In this document: positions 42,105 through 50,271 of the stretch, piece after piece
Position numbering within the stretch: the stretch's first letter is position 1
Layout of the letters: every line of letters starts with the position of its first letter
Source of the DNA: Ralstonia thomasii
GTDB taxonomy: Bacteria; Pseudomonadota; Gammaproteobacteria; Burkholderiales; Burkholderiaceae
Direction: 5' to 3' (one strand)
DNA: 64,000 nt
Assembly (NCBI RefSeq): GCF_958405895.1
Contig: NZ_CATZAR010000001.1
Position numbers and translations under genes: made by a program
Notes under the pieces: generated by a model
The model's input: the letters and a program-made list of their open reading frames with translations, nothing else
What the model was told of the DNA's origin: nothing
The model's database searches: none

Positions 42105-43091
42105 TCACAATCCCGCTACCGGAAAATTCGCCTGCCAGACAGCGCTTTGTACGTTCACCGGTTTCGGAATCAGCTTCTGCTGCAGGAACAGGTCGGCAAT
42201 CTGCTGCTGCGAGGCCACGATCTGCGGCGTGACCGGCGTGACGCCGTAGGGCACGCGCCGCAACCAGGTCTCGACAACGGGCTGCTCGATGCCGAGTTTG
42301 GGCGCCAGCAGGGCGGCGGTTTCCTGCGGATGCTGATTCACCCACAGCCCCGCCGTGCGCAACTGGGCCAGGATGGCATTGACCGCGCGCGGATGCGTGT
42401 TCACGAATTCCGGCGTGGCTTCGTAGAAGTTGAACACCGGCAGCTCGCTGAAATCGCCCAGCGTGCGTGTCTTCAACGCCTTCTGTGCCAGCGCGTAATA
42501 CGGATCCCACACGACCCACGCATCGACCGCGCCGCTCTCGAAGGCTGCGCGCGCCTCGGCCGGTGGCAGGTAGATCGGCTGAATATCCTGCACCGTGAGG
42601 TTGGCGCGACGAAGCAGCTGCACCAGCAGGTAGTTGGAGCTGGAGCCCTTTTGCAGCGCGATGCGCTTGCCTTTCAGGTCAGCCACGCTGTGCGCGGGTG
42701 AGCTGTCGAGCACGAACAGCGCCTCGTTGGTCTTGCCGCCCGGCTCGGCCCCCACATAGACAAGGCGTGCGCCTGCGGCCTGCGCAAACACAGCCGGCGG
42801 CGCGCCGGTGTAGCCGAACTCAATGCTGCCGGTGTTGAGCGCCTCCAGCAGTTGAGGCCCGGCAGGGAATTCCTTCCATTCCACCTTGTAGCCAAGCTCG
42901 GCCAGCGGTTTGTCGAGCGCGCCTTGCGCTTTCAGCACCGCCAGCAGTCCGGCTTTCTGAAAGCCGATACGCACCGTGGTCGGCTCGGCGGCCTGCGTCA
43001 GGCCTGCGCACAGCGCCATGCCGGCGCCAAGCAATGCGGCCAGCCAGCGTCGGCGGCCAGATGGGGCGGTGTGGGGCGGATGGCTTTGCAT
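42105..43091 (-). CDS. Sulfonate/nitrate-type ABC substrate-binding protein (SsuA-like)
   Basis: This is an exported binding protein of the SsuA/TauA/NrtA family, 328 residues. The signal has a Tat-like RRRW start and ends near TQAAEP. Ligand-site segments are typical of aliphatic sulfonate binders (GYTGAPPAVFAQAAGA, QKGSSSNYLLVQLL, VVWDPYYALAQ). AGGAGG lies before the start. No permease or ATPase gene is adjacent. It lies 97 bases downstream of the AprAB-like operon on the same strand. Confidence 0.88.
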   Translation of the reverse strand: MQSHPPHTAPSGRRRWLAALLGAGMALCAGLTQAAEPTTVRIGFQKAGLLAVLKAQGALDKPLAELGYKVEWKEFPAGPQLLEALNTGSIEFGYTGAPPAVFAQAAGARLVYVGAEPGGKTNEALFVLDSSPAHSVADLKGKRIALQKGSSSNYLLVQLLRRANLTVQDIQPIYLPPAEARAAFESGAVDAWVVWDPYYALAQKALKTRTLGDFSELPVFNFYEATPEFVNTHPRAVNAILAQLRTAGLWVNQHPQETAALLAPKLGIEQPVVETWLRRVPYGVTPVTPQIVASQQQIADLFLQQKLIPKPVNVQSAVWQANFPVAGL

Positions 43092-43188
43092 GGTTCCTCC
43101 TGCGTCGTCTGTGTTGTGCAGCTGATGCTACGGACAGCGCACGCACGAAGGAACGAACAAGATTGCATGTGGATAGACGCCGCCAACG

Positions 43189-43482
43189 TCAGCCCGGCGC
43201 TGCTATGGCGACAAGCTCCGCCAGATACGCCCACGGATAGATGCCGCGCGCATGTCCATCACTGAAAACCAGTTGCACGCCGTAACCCGCAGGCGCGATG
43301 CTGGTGACGCGCACGGCGGCCGGCACGTTGATCGGCGTGCCGTGATGGCGCTTGAACTGGCACTCCGCACAGCGGCACGCCTCGCGCAATGCCGCGTGGT
43401 CAAGTACGACAACGGCGTCTGCCCAGTGCAACCGCAGCCGGCCTTGGGCGACGTCGTTGTCGATACGCTCAGGCGGATGCAC
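43189..43482 (-). CDS. DUF971 (gamma-butyrobetaine hydroxylase N-terminal-like) protein
   Basis: A 97-residue protein made only of a DUF971 domain. It has ACRCAECQ plus RHHG, matching the CxCxxC...H zinc-type motif, and ends VQLVFSDGHARGIYPWAYL. The same domain is joined to Mrp/HCF101 iron-sulfur scaffold proteins, so a link to cluster assembly for the neighbouring ferredoxin is possible. GTG 43482 is chosen as it overlaps the HEAT gene by only 14 bases; an ATG at 43542 would overlap more. Confidence 0.75.
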   Translation of the reverse strand: MHPPERIDNDVAQGRLRLHWADAVVVLDHAALREACRCAECQFKRHHGTPINVPAAVRVTSIAPAGYGVQLVFSDGHARGIYPWAYLAELVAIAAPG

Positions 43483-44428
43483 GGGCGCGCTCGATTTGTG
43501 CCAAGGCGATCCGCACGGCCTTGACGACTTCCGGGTCGCCATCGGTTTGTGCGCTGCGCAGGGCGGGCAGGGCAGAGGCTTCGCCGATCTCTCCCAGTGC
43601 GAGTGCCGCCTCCTTGCGCAGGTTGCTGATTGGGTGCGTGAGCAACGCAGCGAGCGCATCGACGGCATGCGCGGCGCGCCACCGGCCAAGCGCGCGGGCC
43701 GCCTGTAGACGGACCTGCCAATATGCATCGGCCAGCGCATCCACCAACGCCTGCGTGACATGTAGGTCCGGAGCCAACGCCCGCAGTTTGCCGAGCGTGC
43801 TGGCGCTTTCCTCGCGCACGCGCCAGGCGGTGTCATGCAGCGCAGCGAGCAGCGCGGGCAGCACGGCAGCATCGGTGGCGAGGCCGAGGGCGCCCACTGC
43901 GGCACGGCGCACGTCGACATCCGCGTCATGGCGTGCGCGTTCCGCCAGAGCAGGCAATGCGCCCACATGCTTGCGCCAGCCGAGCACCGCAACGGCCTCG
44001 CGACGCACGGCGGCGTCGGCGTCTTGCAAGGCGTGCAGCGCGGGTGCTTCGCTCTCGGGCACGCGCAGTTCACGCAGCCCACGCAATGCGGCGGCGCGTA
44101 CAAAGGCGCTGGCATGGTCGACGTAAGCCAACAGCGCGGACGCAGACTCGGGCGATTTCAAATCGGCCAGGCCGATTGCCGCGGCATCACGCACGGCGCC
44201 ATCCACATCTTCCAGCGCGCGGGCGAGTGCGGCCACGGTATCCGGCTGTTCCCACGTTGCGAGGATTCGCGCAGCTTCCAGCCGAACTTCGGGGGCAGGG
44301 TCTTGCTCAAGCAGGGCAATCACGTTTGGCAGCGAATCGGCGTCTTCTTCATCGGCGATCTGCAGCAGGGCAACGCGGCGGGTGGCGGCATCCGCGTCGT
44401 GCAGGCGCGCCAGGGGTGTTGTCGTCAT
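43469..44428 (-). CDS. HEAT-repeat protein
   Basis: The 319 residues are almost entirely about ten HEAT repeats of roughly 30 residues each (PAPEVRLEAARILATWEQ, ADVDVRRAAVGALGLATD, HPISNLRKEAALALGEIG). Such alpha-solenoids act as protein-binding scaffolds; PBS-lyase-type repeats are related. No signal peptide. It sits seven bases after the ferredoxin gene in a tight operon with AprAB-like proteins, so a chaperone or docking role for the flavoprotein-ferredoxin pair is an inference. Confidence 0.85.
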   Translation of the reverse strand: MTTTPLARLHDADAATRRVALLQIADEEDADSLPNVIALLEQDPAPEVRLEAARILATWEQPDTVAALARALEDVDGAVRDAAAIGLADLKSPESASALLAYVDHASAFVRAAALRGLRELRVPESEAPALHALQDADAAVRREAVAVLGWRKHVGALPALAERARHDADVDVRRAAVGALGLATDAAVLPALLAALHDTAWRVREESASTLGKLRALAPDLHVTQALVDALADAYWQVRLQAARALGRWRAAHAVDALAALLTHPISNLRKEAALALGEIGEASALPALRSAQTDGDPEVVKAVRIALAQIERARASA

Positions 44429-44435
44429 CGCCGCC

Positions 44436-44708
44436 TCAACGCAACAGGTACGGGATGTCGACCTTCACCGCGCCGGTCGGGCAGTCCTGCTCGCACGGCA
44501 TGCAGTACCAGCATTCATCGAATTGCATGAAAGCCTTGCCTTTGGTCAGGTCGATGGCGAGCAGGTCGAGTGGGCAGACGTCGACGCACACGGTGCAGCC
44601 CTTGTCGGCAATGCACTTGGCTTCGTCGATGGTGACGGGCGCGCTGCTGCGCGAGGTGATGTCGTGCGGCGTGTGGGTGAAATGAACGGTCGTCTGTTGC
44701 ATTGTCAT
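44436..44708 (-). CDS. AprB-like 2[4Fe-4S] ferredoxin
   Basis: A 90-residue ferredoxin. Its first cluster motif is spread as C-IADKG-CTVCVDVCP and the second is ECWYCMPCEQDCP, the spacing seen in the N-terminal part of adenylylsulfate reductase beta subunits. It lacks the long AprB C-terminal tail. The start at 44708 overlaps the stop of the flavoprotein gene (ATGA), so the two are probably subunits made together. Confidence 0.87.
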   Translation of the reverse strand: MTMQQTTVHFTHTPHDITSRSSAPVTIDEAKCIADKGCTVCVDVCPLDLLAIDLTKGKAFMQFDECWYCMPCEQDCPTGAVKVDIPYLLR

Positions 44709-46429
44709 GCAGCCTTCGGAATGCGCATCTGCGCGTAGGAATCGGTGCCGAGCACATCGACAGGGATGACGTACGGCTCAACCGCCTGCTTGCGGCTGGC
44801 CATGGCGCCGTGTGCGTCCTTGTACAAGCGCGTGTGGCAGAACCAGTTGGCGTCGTCGCGTTCGGGGTAGTCCACGCGATGGTGATACAGGCCCCAGCGG
44901 CTCTCGGTGCGGAAGAGCGAAGCGCGCGCGGCCATCTCGGCGCAATCGCGGATGAAGCTGACTTCCATCGCGCGCATCAGCTCGTGCGGGTTGCGCGCGT
45001 GCAGGTGCGTGATGTCTTCGGCAATCTCGTCGAAGCGGCGCAGGCCGATTTCCATCTTGCGCGTGACCTTGGGCGGCTGCAGGTAATCGTTCACCATGCG
45101 GCGCAGCTTGTATTCCACCTGGGCGGGGGCCAGTCCGTGGTCGCGTTGCAGCGGCGCAAAGATGCGCGCGCGTTCTCGTTCGATCTGCGCGTCGTCGACG
45201 CGGGCGACGCCTTGCCGGCCCGCGATGTAGTCCGCCGCGTTCTGCCCCGCAAACCAGCCATACGTAAACGCGCCGAGCATGTAGTTGTGCGGCACGGCCG
45301 CCATGTCGCCCGCCGCGTAAAGGCCCGGCACGGTGGTTTCCGCGCGTGCATTCACATACACGCCAGACGCGCTGTGCCCGCTGCAGAAGCCGATTTCCGA
45401 GATGTGCATCTCCACCATCTGCGTCCGGTAATCGGTGCCGCGCCCCGCGTGGAAGCGGCCGCGGCTCGGGCGCTCGTTAGTGTGCAGGATGGTCTCGATG
45501 GTCTGGATGGTTTCTTCGGCCAGATGGTCGAGCTTGAGAAACACCGGCCCCTTTCCGCCCTGCAGCTCCTGGTAGAACTCCCACATCATCTGGCCGCTCC
45601 AGTAGTCGCACTGGATGAAGCGTTCGCCGCGCGCGTTGGCGGTGTAGCCGCCCAGCGGGCCGGTCACATACGCGCAGGCGGGGCCGTTGTAATCCTTGAT
45701 GAGCGGGTTGATTTGGAAGCATTCCAGGTTGGAAAGCTCCGCGCCCGCGTGATACGCCATGGCATAGCCATCGCCCGCGTTGGTGGGGTTTTCGTATGTG
45801 CCCATCAGGTAGCCGGAGGCCGGCAAGCCAAGCCGCCCTGCAGCGCCGCAGCTCAGCACCACGGCCTTTGCGCGCACCACGAGGAAATCCGCCGTGCGGC
45901 AATCGAAGCCGAGCACGCCGCAGGCGGCGCCATCGGCATCCGTCAGCACACGCGTGACGACAATGCGGTTCGTGATCTCCACCCGCGCACGCTTGAGCTG
46001 GCGATACAGCACCTTCTTGATGTCGTGCCCCTCCGGCATCGGCAGCACGTAGCTGCCCATGTGGTGGACCTTCTTGACGGCATAGTCGCCGGTTTCGTCC
46101 TTCTCGAACTTCACGCCCCAGCGGTCAAGCTGCTCGATGGTGGCAAAGCTGTGCTGCGCATACGCATACACGCCCGATTGATCGACGATGCCATCGTTGG
46201 CTAGCGTGATCTCGCGCGTGTATTGCTCAGGCGTGGCATGCCCGGGGATGACCGCGTTGTTCAGTCCGTCCATGCCCATCGAGATGGCGCCGCTGCGCTT
46301 CACGTGCGCCTTGTCGATCAGCAGCACACGCAGCGCAGGGTTGCGTTCTTTTGCCTTGATGGCCGCCATCGGGCCGGCCGTGCCGCCGCCCACGACGACG
46401 AGGTCGTACTCCAGTTCCAACGTGTTCAT
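44705..46429 (-). CDS. AprA/fumarate-reductase-like flavoprotein
   Basis: The 574 residues belong to the FAD-binding fumarate reductase/succinate dehydrogenase superfamily. The FAD site begins YDLVVVGGGTAGPMAAIKA. The segment HVKRSGAISMGMDGLNN and the cap with SGYLMGTYENPTNAGDG resemble adenylylsulfate reductase alpha. The late FAD motif is GLYAAGDMAAVPHNYMLGAF. There is no signal peptide, so it is cytoplasmic. With the ferredoxin it forms an AprAB-like pair, but no sat, qmo or aprM is near, so dissimilatory sulfate metabolism is unlikely. Reaction unknown. Confidence 0.87.
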   Translation of the reverse strand: MNTLELEYDLVVVGGGTAGPMAAIKAKERNPALRVLLIDKAHVKRSGAISMGMDGLNNAVIPGHATPEQYTREITLANDGIVDQSGVYAYAQHSFATIEQLDRWGVKFEKDETGDYAVKKVHHMGSYVLPMPEGHDIKKVLYRQLKRARVEITNRIVVTRVLTDADGAACGVLGFDCRTADFLVVRAKAVVLSCGAAGRLGLPASGYLMGTYENPTNAGDGYAMAYHAGAELSNLECFQINPLIKDYNGPACAYVTGPLGGYTANARGERFIQCDYWSGQMMWEFYQELQGGKGPVFLKLDHLAEETIQTIETILHTNERPSRGRFHAGRGTDYRTQMVEMHISEIGFCSGHSASGVYVNARAETTVPGLYAAGDMAAVPHNYMLGAFTYGWFAGQNAADYIAGRQGVARVDDAQIERERARIFAPLQRDHGLAPAQVEYKLRRMVNDYLQPPKVTRKMEIGLRRFDEIAEDITHLHARNPHELMRAMEVSFIRDCAEMAARASLFRTESRWGLYHHRVDYPERDDANWFCHTRLYKDAHGAMASRKQAVEPYVIPVDVLGTDSYAQMRIPKAA

Positions 46430-47211
46430 TTGGTGCCTTGCAAAGGAAGGATGGATTGCGCATGCGCCGCCACCTGCCGATCCAGCCGAAGCCGGTACTG
46501 GAAAGCGTCGCCGCGAAAATACAGGCGTTCAAAATCGATGGGCGTGCCCTGTGCGTCGTGCGTCAGACGCTCCACGCGCAACAGTGCCGCGCCTGCGCCC
46601 GTGTCGAGTGCGGTTGCGGTGGCGTGGTCGGCCAGCGCCGCATCGATGGCCAGCGTCGCATGACCGAGCGCCACCCCTGCGTCCTGCTCCAGCACGAGGA
46701 AAACATCGCGCGTGACGAGGTCCGCCCGCGCGACGCTGCTGCCCAGCGGCTCCGGCAGCCACGTCACCTCAAGGGAAACCGGCACCTGATCGAGCAACCG
46801 CACGCGATGCAATTCCGTGACGGCCGTGCCAGGTGCCAGTTGCAGCGCCTGTGCCACGTCGGTCGGCGCGGGCAGCGTGCGCAGCTTCAGCACGCGGTTA
46901 CGGATGGCATGACCTTGTGCCGACATCGCCTCGGCAAAGCCCTGCAGCGCCGTCACGTTCTGAAAGGCCTTGGGCTGGCTCACAAACGTGCCTTTGCCGT
47001 GACGGCGGAAGATCAGCCCTTCGTTCTGCAGATCGGCCAGTGCCTGACGCACGGTGATGCGACTGGCGTTGAACTGCTCGCCCAGCGCCGCTTCCGACGG
47101 CAGCAGCGAGGCCGGCGCGTAGTGGCCGCTGAGAATGCCCTCGCGCAGCGTGCCCTTGATGCGCTCATAGAGCGGCGGGGCAGGTTGGCGGTGCAAATTT
47201 GAGGTGGTCAT
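46426..47211 (-). CDS. GntR-family regulator, HutC/UTRA type
   Basis: The 261 residues have a winged helix (YERIKGTLREGILSGHY, LGEQFNASRITVRQALADL) and a UTRA effector domain (residues about 90-250). It is the first gene of the AprAB-like operon and overlaps the flavoprotein gene by four bases, so autoregulation of the operon is likely. The start at 47211 is the first Met before the conserved LYERI; earlier Met codons in frame lack homology. Confidence 0.88.
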   Translation of the reverse strand: MTTSNLHRQPAPPLYERIKGTLREGILSGHYAPASLLPSEAALGEQFNASRITVRQALADLQNEGLIFRRHGKGTFVSQPKAFQNVTALQGFAEAMSAQGHAIRNRVLKLRTLPAPTDVAQALQLAPGTAVTELHRVRLLDQVPVSLEVTWLPEPLGSSVARADLVTRDVFLVLEQDAGVALGHATLAIDAALADHATATALDTGAGAALLRVERLTHDAQGTPIDFERLYFRGDAFQYRLRLDRQVAAHAQSILPLQGTK

Positions 47212-47222
47212 CGATAGGCGCA

Positions 47223-47238
47223 ACTCGTCATAACAAGT
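47223..47238. promoter_or_regulatory. Candidate GntR operator before the AprAB-like operon
   Basis: ACTCGTCATAACAAGT is a 16-base imperfect dyad in which every mismatched pair is a transition, centred on GTCATAAC. HutC-type GntR sites share the GT-N4-AC core. It lies 11 bases before the gntR-type start, so binding would block transcription of the operon. Confidence 0.4.
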
Positions 47239-47401
47239 GCGCCCAGTGTAAAAAGCAGGCGTATGCAGCGGAACGAAGCTTTTTCGATATGCATGCTCGG
47301 TTTTTGGCATACGCCGCCGCCACAGCTCTGGCTGAGCGGTCTGCACAGCTGGCATCGCCTTGCGCGATGTTGGTGCGCTGCACGATGCGCAAACGCTGTG
47401 T

Positions 47402-47423
47402 CTGATATCAAAACCGATATCAG
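47402..47423. promoter_or_regulatory. Perfect inverted repeat upstream of ytfQ
   Basis: CTGATATC (47402-47409) and GATATCAG (47416-47423) flank AAAACC. The arms are 8 bases long and exact. The site is about 185 bases before ytfQ. A variant with the same half-sites occurs at 61176-61192. The binding protein is unknown. Confidence 0.45.
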
Positions 47424-47606
47424 TCAGCCCCCAAAAAAACATTAGACGGTCATGTCAGGCTGTCCATACCATGGCTCACCACGGATCACCGGCAAGGGAA
47501 GACGGGCGCCGCATGCCGGATTCGACTCGTGTATCGCGTTGCAAAGACGACGTGCGCAGCCCCGGGGGTAGTGACCGGCTGCGTTCCACCATAACGGAGA
47601 CAAACG

Positions 47607-48593
47607 ATGCAAAAAACGAGCGCTGCGTGCGCCAGACGGACCGTATTGACCTTCCTGGCTACGGCCGGTGTGCTGCTGGCCACGGGCTTGGCGACAGCGG
47701 CGCACGCGGCTGACAAGTCGTTCACCATGGGTTTTGCCCAGGTGGGCGCCGAGAGCGAATGGCGGACCGCCAATTCGGAGTCGATCAAATCGACGGCCAA
47801 GGCGCAGGGCGTGAACCTGAAGTTCTCCGACGCGCAGCAGAAGCAGGAAAACCAGATCAAGGCAATCCGCTCGTACATCGCGCAGAAGGTCGACGTCATT
47901 GCGTTCTCACCGGTGGTGGAATCCGGCTGGGACACGGTGCTGCAGGAGGCCAAGGCCGCCAAGATTCCGGTCATCCTGACCGACCGCGGCATCGACAGCA
48001 AAGACACCTCGCTCTACACCACGTTCATCGGATCGGATTTCGTCGAGGAAGGCCGCAAGGCGGGCCGCTGGCTGCTTGAAAACGTCAAGCCCAAGGGTGA
48101 CGTGAACATCGTCGAGCTGCAAGGCACCGTCGGCTCTGCGCCCGCCATCGACCGCAAGCGCGGGTTTGAAGAGATCATCAAGGCCGACCCGCACTACAAG
48201 ATCATCCGCTCGCAAACCGGCGACTTCACCCGCGCCAAGGGCAAGGAAGTGATGGAAGCCTTCCTGAAGGCCGAGGGTAAGAAGATCAACGTGCTGTACG
48301 CGCACAACGACGACATGGCGATCGGTGCCATCCAGGCCATTGAAGAGGCAGGGCTCAAGCCGGGCAAGGACATCACCATCATCTCGATCGACGGCGTGAA
48401 GGGCGCGTTTGAAGCCATGATGGCCGGCAAGCTGAACGTCACGGTGGAATGCAGCCCGCTGCTCGGGCCGCAACTGATGGACACCGCGCGCGCCGTGCTG
48501 GCAGGCAAGACCGTGCCCAAGCGCATCGTCACCAAGGAAGGCATCTTCCCGATGGAGGTGGCGGCCAAGGAGTTCCCGAACCGCAAGTACTGA
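47607..48593 (+). CDS. ytfQ: Galactofuranose-type ABC transporter, binding protein
   Basis: The binding protein of a YtfQRT-YjfF importer, which takes up galactofuranose in E. coli. The 328 residues have a Sec signal (ends AAHAAD) and a type I binding fold closely like E. coli YtfQ: MGFAQVGAESEWRTAN, QQKQENQIKAIRSYIAQ, VELQGTVGSAPAIDRKRGF and YAHNDDMAIGAIQAI. Substrate specificity is assumed from this similarity. Confidence 0.92.
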   Translation: MQKTSAACARRTVLTFLATAGVLLATGLATAAHAADKSFTMGFAQVGAESEWRTANSESIKSTAKAQGVNLKFSDAQQKQENQIKAIRSYIAQKVDVIAFSPVVESGWDTVLQEAKAAKIPVILTDRGIDSKDTSLYTTFIGSDFVEEGRKAGRWLLENVKPKGDVNIVELQGTVGSAPAIDRKRGFEEIIKADPHYKIIRSQTGDFTRAKGKEVMEAFLKAEGKKINVLYAHNDDMAIGAIQAIEEAGLKPGKDITIISIDGVKGAFEAMMAGKLNVTVECSPLLGPQLMDTARAVLAGKTVPKRIVTKEGIFPMEVAAKEFPNRKY

Positions 48594-48640
48594 GGGGGGG
48601 GCATTCGCAAGCCCTTTGCTGAATCGGGGAATGCAGGCGG

Positions 48641-48661
48641 GGCGGGTGACGGTGACTCGCC
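48641..48661 (+). repeat. Stem-loop between ytfQ and ytfR
   Basis: GGCGGGT (48641-48647) pairs with ACTCGCC (48655-48661), with one G-T pair, in the 100-base gap after the binding-protein gene. No T-run follows. It may stabilise the ytfQ message. Confidence 0.35.
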
Positions 48662-48693
48662 TTGCCGGTATGCACCCTCAACAGGCCACACCC

Positions 48694-50271
48694 ATGTCCG
48701 ATCACGTTGATCAACCCGCCGCGACAGATGCACGCGGCGCGCTGCTGCACATGCGCGGCATCTGCAAGAACTTTCCCGGCGTGCAGGCGCTGGCCGCGGT
48801 CGATTTCCGCTTGTTTCCCGGAGAAGTGCACGCTCTGATGGGGCAGAACGGCGCCGGCAAGTCGACGCTCATCAAGGTGCTGACGGGCGTTGAAGCGCCC
48901 GATGCGGGCGAGATCGTGCTCGGCGGTCAGCCCATCGCGCCAAGCTCGCCGCTGGAGGCGCAAAAGCTCGGCATCAGCACGGTGTACCAGGAGGTCAATC
49001 TCTGCCCGAACCTGACCGTGGCGGAGAACATCCACATCGGCCGCTTTCCCATGCGCATGGGCAGCATCGACTGGCGGGCCACCAACCGGGCGGCGCAGGC
49101 GCTGCTGGCTGATCTGAACATCCACATCGACGTGACGCTGCCGCTGTCGCTGTATCCGGTGGCCATTCAGCAGATGGTGGCGATTGCGCGCGCGCTTTCC
49201 ACCGAAGCCCGCATCCTGATCCTGGACGAGCCCACCTCCAGCCTGGACGATGACGAAGTAGCCCGCCTGTTTGCCGCCATCCGCACACTCAAGGCACGCG
49301 GCATGGCCGTGCTGTTCGTCACGCATTTTCTGGAGCAGACCTACGCGATTGCCGACCGCATTACCGTGCTGCGCAACGGCCGGCTGGAGGGCGAATATGC
49401 CGCGCGCGATCTGCCGCAACTGCAACTGATCAACAAGATGGTCGGGCGCGACATCGATGCGAGCCGCTTCGAGCGCACCGAGGTGCCATCCGTGGATGAC
49501 ACCGCGCCCGCATTCCTGAGCGCGCGCGGCATGGGCCGTCGTGGTGTCGTGCAACCGCTCGATCTGGACGTCCGCCCCGGGCAGGTGCTCGGCCTTGGCG
49601 GCCTGCTCGGCTCAGGCCGAACGGAGACCGCGCGGCTGCTGTTCGGCGTTGACCGCAACGATGCGGGCTCGATCAACGTGCACGGGCAAGCGCGCCAGTT
49701 CAGCTCGCCGCGTGATGCCATCCGCCAGGGCATCGGCTTCTGCCCGGAAGACCGCAAGACCGAGGGCATCATCGCCGAGCTGTCGATTCGCGAGAACATC
49801 ATCCTCGCGCTTCAGGCCAAGCGCGGGCTGTTCCGCTATCTGCCCAAGAAGCGCCAGCGCGAGATTGCCGACCAGTACATCGCCCAGCTCGGCATCAAGA
49901 CGCCCGACGCTGAAAAGCCGATCGGCCAACTCTCGGGCGGCAACCAGCAGAAGGCCGTGCTCGCGCGCTGGCTGGCGACCGACCCGGCCATGCTGATCCT
50001 GGACGAACCCACGCGCGGCATCGACATTGCCGCCAAGCTCGACATCATGGACCTGGTGACCGCGCAGTGCCGCAAGGGCATGGCGATCCTGTTCATCTCC
50101 AGCGAGCTGCCGGAGGTGCTGCGCGTGAGCCACCGGCTGGCGATCCTGCGCGATCGCAAGAAGGTGGGCGAGCTGGCCGGCGCCGATGTGACGGAAGACA
50201 ACCTGTGCCACGTGATTGCCGGCGGCGACGTGCCCGCCAGCCAATCCACCACCACCGGAGGCGCTGCATGA
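48694..50271 (+). CDS. ytfR: Galactofuranose-type ABC transporter, ATP-binding protein
   Basis: A double ATPase of sugar ABC importers, 525 residues (E. coli YtfR 500). Walker A GQNGAGKST and Walker B ILILDEPTSSLDDDE lie in the first half. GLLGSGRTE, LSGGNQQKAVLARW and MLILDEPTRGID lie in the second. ATG 48694 fits the family; an in-frame upstream start at 48616 lacks a ribosome binding site. It overlaps ytfT by four bases. Confidence 0.93.
   Translation: MSDHVDQPAATDARGALLHMRGICKNFPGVQALAAVDFRLFPGEVHALMGQNGAGKSTLIKVLTGVEAPDAGEIVLGGQPIAPSSPLEAQKLGISTVYQEVNLCPNLTVAENIHIGRFPMRMGSIDWRATNRAAQALLADLNIHIDVTLPLSLYPVAIQQMVAIARALSTEARILILDEPTSSLDDDEVARLFAAIRTLKARGMAVLFVTHFLEQTYAIADRITVLRNGRLEGEYAARDLPQLQLINKMVGRDIDASRFERTEVPSVDDTAPAFLSARGMGRRGVVQPLDLDVRPGQVLGLGGLLGSGRTETARLLFGVDRNDAGSINVHGQARQFSSPRDAIRQGIGFCPEDRKTEGIIAELSIRENIILALQAKRGLFRYLPKKRQREIADQYIAQLGIKTPDAEKPIGQLSGGNQQKAVLARWLATDPAMLILDEPTRGIDIAAKLDIMDLVTAQCRKGMAILFISSELPEVLRVSHRLAILRDRKKVGELAGADVTEDNLCHVIAGGDVPASQSTTTGGAA

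Larger units (their letters stand above)
47212..47606. other. Divergent control region between gntR-type gene and ytfQ
   Basis: These 395 bases separate two divergent operons. They hold the dyads at 47223-47238 and 47402-47423. Loose 7-base arms, AAAAAGC near 47250 and GCTTTTT near 47279, are also present. ACGGAG seven bases before 47607 is the ytfQ ribosome binding site. No gene is seen. Confidence 0.5.

Noticed and set aside
44702..46204. Plus-strand open frame of about 500 codons opposite the AprA-like gene
   Set aside because: No family motif is seen and the minus-strand gene is well supported.
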